Below are positions 1 through 6,817 of a stretch of DNA of 9,637 bases, one piece after another. The notes beneath the pieces are model-generated. The model was not told the DNA's origin, ran no database searches, and saw nothing but the letters and a program-made list of their open reading frames with translations. Numbering within the stretch: the first letter of the stretch is position 1; the number at the start of each line of letters is the position of its first letter. A program made the position numbers and the translations under genes. The stretch comes from a bacterium (GTDB taxonomy: Bacteria > Tectomicrobia > Entotheonellia > Entotheonellales > Entotheonellaceae), in assembly GCA_027294925.1 (NCBI GenBank), contig JAPULM010000129.1, forward strand, positions 1 to 9,637, read 5' to 3'.

Positions 1-1
1 G

Positions 2-1582
2 ATTAGACTTTACGAGAGCCGTTTCGATGATCCAAAGCAGCGCGCGCGCCTAATCAAAACCTATGGTTTTGATCGCTCTCTAACAGCGCAATACAGCATA
101 TGGATGAAACGTCTGGCTACTGGACAATGGGGCTATTCACGCCATTACCGTCGTCCGGTATTTAGCGATATTCTCAAAGCAACGGGCTTTACCCTTATTC
201 ATCTTATGTGGACAGCGGTGTCATACACTATATGGACGATAATCCTCAAGATGATAGGTCGCCTTCGTACTCGCAAACCTCTTCATGCATTGGCGCCAAA
301 CGATTACAACCTCCGTTGGCTAGAAGCTATACCAAGTTTTTTAATTGCCCTAATTCTATATGATATAGCAGTTTGGCATCTCGGATGGGCCGACCTGGTA
401 AATGTGTCACTTTTTGACCCAGCCTATTACCGCAAACCATTGGTCATGTTTATCCCGACATCCGCTTTGGCTTTAACACCTCTTATCGTATGGCATGTCC
501 AAAGCCGGCATGTCAGAGCCTATCGGGCTCACCCACCCAGCCAAGCGGGCAGATGGACATATTATGCGCTCCGATGGCGGCACTTCAGCCAACGCTTTCG
601 CCCCCTGCTTGGATATTTTCTAATGGAACTCCTGCTCATTGAATACATCTTTACGCTCCCAGGGCTTGGCAACGTCGGCGTTACCGCCATCAGACGACGC
701 GACTTCCCGCTATTACAAGGCTTTATTTTGGCCGCAGGTGGTCTTTATATTGTACTGATCATGGTGTTTGATCGGTACAGCAGAGGCAGCCAAGAAAACG
801 ACAGTGCGAGGTATCAGATTGTAAACGACAAATCTAACCCTACTAGCCTCCGCGAGGTGGTGCGCCCCATGTTGGGCCTGCTAGCCCTCCTTGCCTTGGC
901 AAACTGGGCGCCTGACTTATCACCCCATGATGCAACAGAGATTCACACCTACGATCAGTTGCTATCGCCAAACTCGCGCTATGTGCTTGGCACCGACTTT
1001 CTTGGCCGGGACGTATTAAGCCGTACGCTTCTAGGCTTTCGTGCTTCTATTCCCCGTGTCTTTCTCATCACCCTATTGATCGCAGCACTAAGCATATTGC
1101 TTTCGATTGTTACTCGCCTAGTCCCACGTGGTTTACAACAATTCTGTCATTCAATCCCGGTCTTATTTGAGGCATTTCCGCCCTTCTTGCTCACATTTAT
1201 GGTTTTTGTAGTCGTCGACCAGCAACATTGGTCTCTAGAAATCGCGTTACTTAGTGCTGGCATCCCAGGGGGATTCGTCTTGTTTTGCAGAAAGGAGTCA
1301 GCTTTGCAACGCATCGCCAATCTGGCTTCCATTGGCAAGCTGGTGCTCCTCCTTGATGTTATCTTTTTTTTCCTTAGGCTTAGCCCGGAGCCCTTCACAC
1401 CAACCTGGGGGGGTGATATACGCATTGGCGCGCAATATAGCCATATTAATGTATGGGCATTGTTGTCGCCGATCATCGCAGTGATTTGCAGCCAGATGGT
1501 GTTCCACCAATTTAGTATATCTCTCCTACCCTCGCCCAAAGCTCATACGACTTCCCATTATGTGGCGTCTGAGCAAAGCTGA
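2..1582 (+). CDS. Fused DppB-DppC-type peptide ABC transporter permease (5' partial)
   Basis: Inner-membrane permease of the dipeptide/oligopeptide ABC importer family, with both halves in one chain. The frame is open from base 2, and the 34 codons before the ATG at 104 encode the conserved DppB stretch YGFDRSLTAQY leading into WMKRLATGQWGYS, so the gene starts upstream of the window and 104 is not the start. There are 526 residues visible. The first half ends with the DppB signature EYIFTLPGLGN (nt 641-673) and RRDFPLLQG. A polar linker follows (about nt 779-862), then a membrane segment and the DppC signature GTDFLGRDVLSR (nt 989-1024). The C-terminal PFTPTWGGDIRIGAQY matches the DppC 'PTPSWG' region. 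In known systems DppB and DppC are separate proteins that pair and are driven by DppD/DppF ATPases. Here both EAA-type cytoplasmic loops, which normally contact the ATPase, are short and poorly conserved. No ATPase or binding protein lies downstream, so any partners are upstream. Family assignment is firm; substrate is unknown. Confidence 0.85.
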   Translation: MRLYESRFDDPKQRARLIKTYGFDRSLTAQYSIWMKRLATGQWGYSRHYRRPVFSDILKATGFTLIHLMWTAVSYTIWTIILKMIGRLRTRKPLHALAPNDYNLRWLEAIPSFLIALILYDIAVWHLGWADLVNVSLFDPAYYRKPLVMFIPTSALALTPLIVWHVQSRHVRAYRAHPPSQAGRWTYYALRWRHFSQRFRPLLGYFLMELLLIEYIFTLPGLGNVGVTAIRRRDFPLLQGFILAAGGLYIVLIMVFDRYSRGSQENDSARYQIVNDKSNPTSLREVVRPMLGLLALLALANWAPDLSPHDATEIHTYDQLLSPNSRYVLGTDFLGRDVLSRTLLGFRASIPRVFLITLLIAALSILLSIVTRLVPRGLQQFCHSIPVLFEAFPPFLLTFMVFVVVDQQHWSLEIALLSAGIPGGFVLFCRKESALQRIANLASIGKLVLLLDVIFFFLRLSPEPFTPTWGGDIRIGAQYSHINVWALLSPIIAVICSQMVFHQFSISLLPSPKAHTTSHYVASEQS

Positions 1583-2358
1583 CGACGGAACAGCAGCACG
1601 ATGCCAACGACAACCATAACGATACTAATCAGATGAGGCATTCGAAAGGCGCCTAGATAAAGATCATCTGCCCGAAAGAGCGATGTAAACGACCGCACCG
1701 CAGCATAGTACATCAGATACAACCCGAACAAGCCGCCAGGCGGGAAAGATTTTTTGCGGATGCTCCACAGCAAAACAAAACCGATGAGATTCAACACCAT
1801 TTCGTACAGCATCACAGGATGTAAAGGCACTGCCCCAAACTCCCGCCCTGCAATACTGGTAAGCGGGAAAACGACACCGACCCAATCCGGAAAGTTTTGC
1901 AGCCATGCCGGCAAGGCAGGCGAATGCAGAGGGTAGCCATGCGCATCCCCATTCATAAAATTTCCAAAGCGACCGAAGGCGTGCCCTAAACTGCCCGCCG
2001 GCGCCACCATGTCACAGAGAGTTGCAAAGGGTAAGCGGCTTGCTCGCGCAAACAACCAGCCACCAATCAAGCCACCGATTAGACCGCCATGGATTGCCAT
2101 ACCGCCTTCCCAGATCGCAAAAATCTTGAGAGGCTGTGCCCCGTAATACCCCCATTTTAAGAGCACATAGTACAGACGACCGCCCAACAATCCGCCAAGA
2201 AACACATAAAATGCCACATCAACCATGCGCTCCACTGGTAAATGACGACGCTTTGCTTCAATGCGTAGTAAAAAAATCGCAACTAACAAAGCAATGACGT
2301 ACATCAGTCCATAAAAACGAATGGTCAATGGGCCAAGACGGAATAATATCGGATGCAC
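1558..2358 (-). CDS. lgt: Prolipoprotein diacylglyceryl transferase
   Basis: Integral inner-membrane enzyme that moves a diacylglyceryl group from phosphatidylglycerol to the lipobox cysteine of prolipoproteins, the first step of lipoprotein maturation. The 266-residue product is hydrophobic throughout and carries the family landmarks: RFYGLMY near residue 14 (Tyr matching E. coli Tyr26), AIHGGLIGG near 88 (His103 equivalent), GRFGNFMNGDAHG at 129-141 (Arg143, Asn146 and Gly154 equivalents), LHPVMLYE near 179, and VRSFTSLFR near 221. The GTG at 2358 is chosen because GGAGGG lies 4 bases upstream and VHPILF matches the usual Lgt N-terminus; a TTG 21 bases earlier has no such support. It begins 41 bases after the miaA stop and is probably co-transcribed with it. 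Its 3' end overlaps the convergent permease gene by 25 bases. The position of E. coli Glu243 appears to be Ser226, and that of Glu151 is Asp138. Confidence 0.95.
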   Translation of the reverse strand: MHPILFRLGPLTIRFYGLMYVIALLVAIFLLRIEAKRRHLPVERMVDVAFYVFLGGLLGGRLYYVLLKWGYYGAQPLKIFAIWEGGMAIHGGLIGGLIGGWLFARASRLPFATLCDMVAPAGSLGHAFGRFGNFMNGDAHGYPLHSPALPAWLQNFPDWVGVVFPLTSIAGREFGAVPLHPVMLYEMVLNLIGFVLLWSIRKKSFPPGGLFGLYLMYYAAVRSFTSLFRADDLYLGAFRMPHLISIVMVVVGIVLLFRRQLCSDAT

Positions 2359-2362
2359 CCTA

Positions 2363-2368
2363 CCCTCC
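2363..2368 (-). promoter_or_regulatory. Ribosome binding site deciding the lgt start
   Basis: GGAGGG on the minus strand sits 4 bases before the GTG at 2358. It lies inside the longer reading frame that begins with TTG at 2379, so it argues for the shorter 266-residue Lgt. Confidence 0.75.
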
Positions 2369-2399
2369 GAAGGCTTCAAAGATTGGTCAATAACGCTAG

Positions 2400-3317
2400 T
2401 TATCGCAATTGCTCAATAATGCTTGCGACAGCGTTTTTTTCTCCAACAGTTGAAAGATTGATTTCGTGTAATGCTGGAAACTTGCGCAACCACGTCAACT
2501 GGCGTTTCGCAAGACGGCGGGTGACTTGCTTAATCGCAGTGACGGCATCGAGCCAAGAAATTTGTCCGTCGAGATACATCAGCAACTCACGGTACCCAAG
2601 ACTATTCATCGCGGCACATTTACGGGTATAACCACGCGCTAACAGCGATCTCACCTCTACCAGCCAACCTGCAGTCAGCATCGCGTTGGTACGTTCCGCA
2701 ATACGGGCATAAAGTTCAGAGCGTTCACGTGTCAACCCAAAGCCGATGTGTGGATGGACGGATCCCTGTTGTTGGTGACGTTGAACGTGGCTGGAAAAGG
2801 GCTCACCGGTCAAATAGGTCACCTCCAGCGCACGGACAAGGCGTATGCGGTCATGCGGGTGATACTGTAACGCTGCCAGAGGGTCCACGACTTGCAAACG
2901 CTGGTGCAAGGTTGCCGTCCCATAACGATCAGCATAAGCATGCAATTTTCTACGCAGAGGCTTATCAGCAGACGGAGCAGCCATCAGACCATAGAGTAAT
3001 GCTTGGAGATAAAGACCGCTGCTGGCCACAATAAGAGGGCGTTTACCCCGCTGTAGGAGTTCATCAATCACCTGCCAGGCAGCTTCAACAAATGATGCAG
3101 CCGAGCTGCCCTGATCAGGCAGCAGTATGTTTAGTAGATGATGGGGGACCTGCGCACACTGGGCAGCCGTAGGTTTGGCGGTACCGATGTCCATGAACCG
3201 ATAAATTTGTCGTGAATCAACATTCACGATTTCCGCGTCTAGGGCACGGGCTATCGGTATTGAAAGGGCTGTTTTTCCAACCGCTGTGGGCCCGTAGAGT
3301 ACGGCCAAGGATGCCAT
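2400..3317 (-). CDS. miaA: tRNA dimethylallyltransferase
   Basis: Transfers the dimethylallyl group of dimethylallyl diphosphate to N6 of A37 in tRNAs reading codons that begin with U, the first step toward ms2i6A. At 305 residues it has the usual family length. Visible motifs are the P-loop GPTAVGKT (9-16), DSRQIYRFMDIGTAKP (34-49) with the catalytic-region Asp, the SGLYLQALLYGL segment (100-111), DRIRLVRALEV (156-166) and the C-terminal AMNSLGYREL / TRRLAKRQLTWLRK block (236-279) that contacts tRNA. The common VGGTGLY motif reads VASSGLY here, with Ser at the position usually held by Thr; this is conservative and probably functional. The ATG at 3317 is the natural start, but its ribosome binding site is weak (GCGGA about 10 bases upstream). 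It follows the HU/IHF gene by 65 bases and precedes lgt on the same strand. Confidence 0.97.
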   Translation of the reverse strand: MASLAVLYGPTAVGKTALSIPIARALDAEIVNVDSRQIYRFMDIGTAKPTAAQCAQVPHHLLNILLPDQGSSAASFVEAAWQVIDELLQRGKRPLIVASSGLYLQALLYGLMAAPSADKPLRRKLHAYADRYGTATLHQRLQVVDPLAALQYHPHDRIRLVRALEVTYLTGEPFSSHVQRHQQQGSVHPHIGFGLTRERSELYARIAERTNAMLTAGWLVEVRSLLARGYTRKCAAMNSLGYRELLMYLDGQISWLDAVTAIKQVTRRLAKRQLTWLRKFPALHEINLSTVGEKNAVASIIEQLR

Positions 3318-3382
3318 AACAGAGGTTCCGCCTTATACCAGCTCAAGCAGGTGATCCATTATGAGGGAAAAAAGGAAAGGCT

Positions 3383-3661
3383 TTAGCGGTTATCAACCAT
3401 TTCACGCAACTCTTTGCCAGCTTTGAAGAAAGGGACTTTTTTTGCAGGGATATGGACAGCATCGCCTGTTTTAGGATTGCGCCCATCACGTGGATTGCGC
3501 CCTCGTATCCGAAAACTCCCAAAACCACGAAGTTCCACTTTATCCCCGTGGCTGAGCGCTTCAGTAATACTATCAAGCAAAATATTAACGATAGTTTCAG
3601 TTTGTTTTTTCGTTAGATCAATCTGTTCGGCAACCCGCTCGACTAGCTCTGCCTTGGTCAT
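3383..3661 (-). CDS. ihfB: HU/IHF-family DNA-binding protein (integration host factor beta by position)
   Basis: Small DNA-bending nucleoid protein of 92 residues, the usual size. MTKAELVERVA starts the N-terminal dimerisation helices. ELRGFGSFRIRGR (43-55) and the family signature GRNPKTG (60-66) lead into the beta-arm that inserts into the DNA minor groove, and HIPAKKVPFFKAGKELR (70-86) closes the fold. The MTK start and the RGFGSF and GRNPKTGD blocks favour the IHF-beta subgroup, as does its place after cmk and rpsA. The C-terminus lacks the E. coli IHF-beta ending, however, so a homodimeric HU-like role is also possible. The ATG at 3661 has AGGAG 10 bases upstream. The 217-base gap before it contains a long hairpin, which makes independent control of this gene likely. 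Confidence 0.9.
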   Translation of the reverse strand: MTKAELVERVAEQIDLTKKQTETIVNILLDSITEALSHGDKVELRGFGSFRIRGRNPRDGRNPKTGDAVHIPAKKVPFFKAGKELREMVDNR

Positions 3662-3671
3662 GCCACCGAAT

Positions 3672-3676
3672 CTCCT
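3672..3676 (-). promoter_or_regulatory. Ribosome binding site of the HU/IHF gene
   Basis: AGGAG on the minus strand ends 10 bases before the ATG at 3661. It lies about 31 bases beyond the 3' edge of the large inverted repeat, so the hairpin itself would not cover it. Confidence 0.7.
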
Positions 3677-3707
3677 GAAAGGGGGCTCGTCGAATTACGA
3701 TCAACGT

Positions 3708-3741
3708 TGCCAGTGAGGGGGTGACCTAACCCTCACTGGCA
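3708..3741 (-). repeat. Perfect 12-bp inverted repeat (hairpin) between rpsA and ihfB
   Basis: The arms at 3708-3719 (TGCCAGTGAGGG) and 3730-3741 (CCCTCACTGGCA) are exact reverse complements around a 10-base loop. On the minus strand, the direction of rpsA and ihfB, it lies 46 bases before the ihfB ATG. No run of T follows the stem on either strand, so it is not a standard intrinsic terminator. It could be an RNA hairpin (processing or stability element, attenuator) or a dyad bound by a regulator as DNA. A consensus-like TTGACA (3752 to 3747, minus strand) lies 5 bases upstream of the stem. No good -10 box follows it at the usual distance. Confidence 0.85.
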
Positions 3742-3878
3742 CTCATTGTCAAGTCTCTTTCAACTCTAATGTGACACACAGGTGGCGCATGTATCAGCAC
3801 TTGCATCTTGTGGTCACGCATAATGCAACACCCCTCGCCCGTCGGCCACTAAGGGCAACCAGATCGGCCAACCTAGCT

Positions 3879-5720
3879 CTATACAGCAGACGCATCATCA
3901 TCGGTTGATGCTGCTTGTTTTTCCGCATCCACTAAGGCTGACCGTAAATCCGAAATTTCATCCGGAATCATATCACCAAGCGTCACCGTATCCGATACCT
4001 GACGATTCACTGCATCCAACTCACTCTGGTCGGACTCTTCCGAAAAAGCCCGGATACTCAACCCTATTTTACGGGCGTCAGCATCAATTTTGATAACCTT
4101 GGCATCCACTTCCTGCCCAACCGAAACAACCTCCTCCGGCTCGCCAATGCGTTCACTACTCAATTCCGACAAGTGAATGAGACCTTCCACGCCATCTTCC
4201 AATTCAGCAAATGCACCAAAGTTCGCCACTTTGACAATTTTTACCCGCACGTCCTGGCCAACCTGATAATTGGTTGCGACCAAACTCCACGGGTCGGGTT
4301 CCATCTGCTTCAACCCTAGAGACAATCGTTCATTCTCTTTATCCACATTTAAGACAACCGCTTTAACTGTCTGGCCTTTCTTCAGCGCCTCGGACGGATG
4401 TTTAACGCGCTGTGTCCAAGACATATCTGAAATGTGAATCAAGCCATCGATACCTTCTTCCAGGGCAATGAAGGCACCAAAATCGGTCAAATTGCGAACG
4501 CTTCCCTCAACTTCACTACCAACCGGATAGCGTTCATCAACCGTCGACCACGGATTGGGTTCAATCTGCTTTATACCCAAGGATATGCGTTTGCGATCCT
4601 TATCCACATTAAGCACAACGGCTTCAATTGTATCACCGATATTGACAATTTTTGAGGGATGCCGGGTTCGTCTTGCCCAAGACATCTGTGACACGTGAAC
4701 CAAACCCTCAATACCTTCTTCGAGCTCAATAAATGCGCCATAATCTGTGATGCTGACCACAGTACCCGAGACATGCTCTGTTTCGGGATATTTTTCCTCA
4801 ACATTGGCCCATGGGTCCGGCGTCATCTGCTTCAAACCAAGCGATACTCTCTCGTTGGCTTGATCAAATTTTAGAACCACAACTTCAACCTGGTCCCCAA
4901 TAGCAAAAAGTTCGGATGGATGCCCGACTCGTCCCCATGACATATCAGTGATGTGTAAGAGACCGTCAATACCACCCAGATCAATAAACGCACCGTATTC
5001 CGTGATATTCTTAACGACGCCTTCTATAACCTGACTCTCAGCAAGAGAAGCCAGTGTCTTTTGCTTCGCCTGCAGACGCTCTTCCTCAAGCAGTACACGG
5101 CGTGACAACACAATATTGCCCCGGCGCTTATTTAGCTTGATAATACGCATCTGAAGTTTCTCACCAATCAGCCGATCTAGGTTACGCACCGGCCGGAGGT
5201 CAATCTGCGAGCCCGGCAGAAAGGCCTTGAGGCCAATATCAACTGTCAAACCGCCTTTGATACGGGCAAGAACCACACCTTCAACCATTTCATCGCCGTC
5301 GTATTTTTTACTAATATCATCCCAAATCTTAATGCGATTCGCTTTCTCTTTGGAGAGAATGACTTGGCCATCGCGATCCTCTTTTTCCTCCAGCAGCACA
5401 TCGATCTCTTCCCCGACCTGGAGGTTTTTGCCACCCTCTGGAAATTCATCAAGGTCGATCATGCCTTCAGATTTGTAGCCAACGTCAACCAGAACCGTAT
5501 CACGTTCGATCTGGATAATACGTCCCCGGACAATCTCGCCTTCTTGAATGTGCTTCAGGCTTTCCTCATAAAGCCGTTCGAGCTCTTCAGGGCTTGAGAC
5601 ATCATTCAACGCGATAACGTCATCAGTTGTCGCCACATCCGTCTGACTCTGCTCGTCAGGCTGTTGGACGGCTGCCACATCAGCATCCGGCGATTCTTCT
5701 TGCGGCGTGTTGTCAGTCAT
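3879..5720 (-). CDS. rpsA: 30S ribosomal protein S1
   Basis: RNA-binding ribosomal protein that captures mRNA on the 30S subunit and helps start translation. The 613-residue product has six S1 (OB-fold) repeats at about 59-125, 143-208, 229-298, 315-386, 401-472 and 487-558. Repeats 3 to 5 are the most alike, each with a YGAFI/FGAFI core, an IDGL/IEGL turn, a DMSW or QMSW block and a (S)LGLKQ-type end followed by PxPW. Repeats 1 and 2 are divergent, as expected for the ribosome-binding half. About 58 residues precede the first repeat, rich in Asp, Glu, Gln and Thr, far more than in E. coli S1. The ATG at 5720 is chosen for the AGGAGGT 10 bases upstream; a longer frame from GTG at 5801 adds 27 residues with no family match. 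It follows cmk by 77 bases. Confidence 0.97.
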   Translation of the reverse strand: MTDNTPQEESPDADVAAVQQPDEQSQTDVATTDDVIALNDVSSPEELERLYEESLKHIQEGEIVRGRIIQIERDTVLVDVGYKSEGMIDLDEFPEGGKNLQVGEEIDVLLEEKEDRDGQVILSKEKANRIKIWDDISKKYDGDEMVEGVVLARIKGGLTVDIGLKAFLPGSQIDLRPVRNLDRLIGEKLQMRIIKLNKRRGNIVLSRRVLLEEERLQAKQKTLASLAESQVIEGVVKNITEYGAFIDLGGIDGLLHITDMSWGRVGHPSELFAIGDQVEVVVLKFDQANERVSLGLKQMTPDPWANVEEKYPETEHVSGTVVSITDYGAFIELEEGIEGLVHVSQMSWARRTRHPSKIVNIGDTIEAVVLNVDKDRKRISLGIKQIEPNPWSTVDERYPVGSEVEGSVRNLTDFGAFIALEEGIDGLIHISDMSWTQRVKHPSEALKKGQTVKAVVLNVDKENERLSLGLKQMEPDPWSLVATNYQVGQDVRVKIVKVANFGAFAELEDGVEGLIHLSELSSERIGEPEEVVSVGQEVDAKVIKIDADARKIGLSIRAFSEESDQSELDAVNRQVSDTVTLGDMIPDEISDLRSALVDAEKQAASTDDDASAV

Positions 5721-5730
5721 AAGATAGATA

Positions 5731-5737
5731 ACCTCCT
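5731..5737 (-). promoter_or_regulatory. Strong ribosome binding site of rpsA
   Basis: AGGAGGT on the minus strand, fully matching the 16S anti-Shine-Dalgarno core, lies 10 bases before the ATG at 5720. It fixes the rpsA start and excludes the longer frame that overlaps the cmk stop. A strong site fits the high expression expected of S1. Confidence 0.85.
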
Positions 5738-5797
5738 GTTCTACTACATAACGTAACGGGGAAGCGCAGCCCGGCCCTCTAAAGTCCCGCAACCACT

Positions 5798-6496
5798 TCA
5801 CATATTACGCTGTAGCGTTTGTTTACGAACTCCTGATAGCATAATTTTTACAACACCGTCAACTGTTAAATCTGTCGTATCAATAACGTACGCATCCAAT
5901 GCCTTGTTCAATGGCGCTACCGAACGGCCCTGATCTTGCGTATCACGGGTCGCGATGGCCTGCCTGATTTGCCCCAGCGTTATCGATTGCCCAGCCTGTC
6001 GCATCTCTTGAAAGCGCCGCTGAGCACGGGTGTCCAACGACGCTTCGAGATAAAACTTGCAGGTCGCGTCAGGAAACACAACCGTACCGATATCCCGACC
6101 TTCCATTACCAATGCCGCCGGTGAGCTAAGATCGCGTAGTTTTTTCGTGATAACATCGCGCACCGCAGGCAAAATCGCGACGGCCGAAGCAGCTTTGCCG
6201 ACTGATTCTCCACGCAACTGGGAGGTGATATGACAGCCATCAACCCACACCTCGGTTTGGCCATCCGAAAAGGCAAATTCAATCGATACACGACCAAGCA
6301 ACGCAGCGACCGCGACTTGATCATCAAAAGCGACATGTTGGGCATGAGCCACCCAGCCGGCAGCCCGGTACATCGCCCCAGAATTGATATATCGGCAGTC
6401 AAGCATCTGTGCTAAGCGTTTAGCTGCAGTACTCTTCCCTGCCCCGGCGGGCCCATCAATCGCGATTACAATATGTTTAGAAGGGTTACCTGTCAT
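5798..6496 (-). CDS. cmk: Cytidylate kinase
   Basis: Cytoplasmic nucleoside monophosphate kinase that phosphorylates CMP and dCMP with ATP in pyrimidine salvage. From the ATG at 6496 it has 232 residues, close to the 227 of E. coli Cmk. Motifs are the P-loop DGPAGAGKST (14-23), RYINSGAMYRA (35-45, where the family usually has YLDTGAMYRA), MEGRDIGTVVFPDA (131-144) and the lid and C-terminal block RDTQDQGRSVAPLNKALDAY then VIDTTDLTVDGVV (184-216). The start is not fully settled. AGGAG lies 14 bases before this ATG, rather far. An in-frame ATG at 6529 and a TTG at 6589 would add residues that do not belong to the family core. Neighbours rpsA and ihfB follow on the same strand; the aroA gene often found before cmk is absent. 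Confidence 0.95.
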   Translation of the reverse strand: MTGNPSKHIVIAIDGPAGAGKSTAAKRLAQMLDCRYINSGAMYRAAGWVAHAQHVAFDDQVAVAALLGRVSIEFAFSDGQTEVWVDGCHITSQLRGESVGKAASAVAILPAVRDVITKKLRDLSSPAALVMEGRDIGTVVFPDATCKFYLEASLDTRAQRRFQEMRQAGQSITLGQIRQAIATRDTQDQGRSVAPLNKALDAYVIDTTDLTVDGVVKIMLSGVRKQTLQRNM

Positions 6497-6810
6497 GGCT
6501 CGTTGCCCGTCTCCTACCAACCTGCACATCTCTTTCGCCCGCAGGTCAATAGACGCAACGCCTCGGCGGCTGGAATTTGGTTTACGCAAACTGGGTAAGA
6601 TTGTATAAATCCAAACTGTAATCTTAAAGGATGCTTAGTGCAGTGGTTTGACGGCCCCATCATGGGCTCCGTTTATGTAAGCGTTTCCGTTCGTCTCCAC
6701 CCCGCTTTCTTAAGGATTTGATACTTATAGTACCATAGACACAGGGCGCATAGCAAAGTCATTTCGCGATCATTCCAATGTCTATCATTATATTTTAGGG
6801 AATTTACAAC
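6497..6810. other. Divergent intergenic region between cmk and the glutaredoxin-like gene
   Basis: About 314 bases without a supported gene. The cmk frame stays open on the minus strand as far as a TTG at 6589, but that extension has no recognisable protein features. Two minus-strand promoter candidates are visible: TTGCTA (6756-6751) with TACTAT (6732-6727), 18 bases apart, and TTGTCA (6817-6812) with TATAAT (6792-6787), 19 bases apart. A short palindrome, CCCAT-C-ATGGG, lies at 6656-6666. The stretch before the plus-strand gene is AT-rich. I find no tRNA, riboswitch or terminator. Confidence 0.5.
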
Positions 6811-6817
6811 ATGACAA
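6787..6817 (-). promoter_or_regulatory. Candidate sigma-70-type promoter for the cmk-rpsA cluster
   Basis: A perfect TATAAT (6792-6787, minus strand) is preceded by TTGTCA (6817-6812), five of six bases of the -35 consensus, with a 19-base spacer. The -35 box falls inside the first codons of the divergent glutaredoxin-like gene. It would give a leader of roughly 285 bases before cmk. The spacer is longer than optimal, and a second candidate exists at 6727-6756. Confidence 0.3.

Larger units (their letters stand above)
3662..3878. other. rpsA-ihfB intergenic spacer
   Basis: A 217-base gap, unusually long for adjacent genes of one strand in this cluster. From the rpsA end it holds GC-rich sequence with no clear terminator. 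Next, on the minus strand, come a GAGGGG at 3836-3831 and a 31-codon open frame from ATG at 3821 to TAG at 3726. The TTGACA hexamer and the 12-bp inverted repeat follow. The short ORF has a plausible ribosome binding site 9 bases upstream, and its stop falls inside the hairpin loop; by itself an ORF this short is expected often by chance. Confidence 0.6.

Noticed and set aside
1147..1539. Antisense open frame of 130 codons within the permease gene
   Set aside because: It is wholly embedded opposite a well-supported coding region and its translation has no recognisable motif; it is a shadow of the permease frame.
2359..2379. TTG start for lgt seven codons upstream
   Set aside because: The GGAGGG ribosome binding site lies inside this stretch, and Lgt proteins normally begin near the HPILF motif.
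3708..3741. rpsA terminator
   Set aside because: The stem is strong, but no T-run follows it on the minus strand, so an intrinsic terminator is not supported.
5721..5801. Longer rpsA frame beginning at a GTG overlapping the cmk stop
   Set aside because: The 27 extra residues have no family match and no ribosome binding site, whereas AGGAGGT precedes the ATG at 5720.
6656..6666. CCCAT-C-ATGGG palindrome as an operator or terminator
   Set aside because: The arms are only 5 bp, it has no T-run, and it is not placed next to a convincing promoter; chance is likely.
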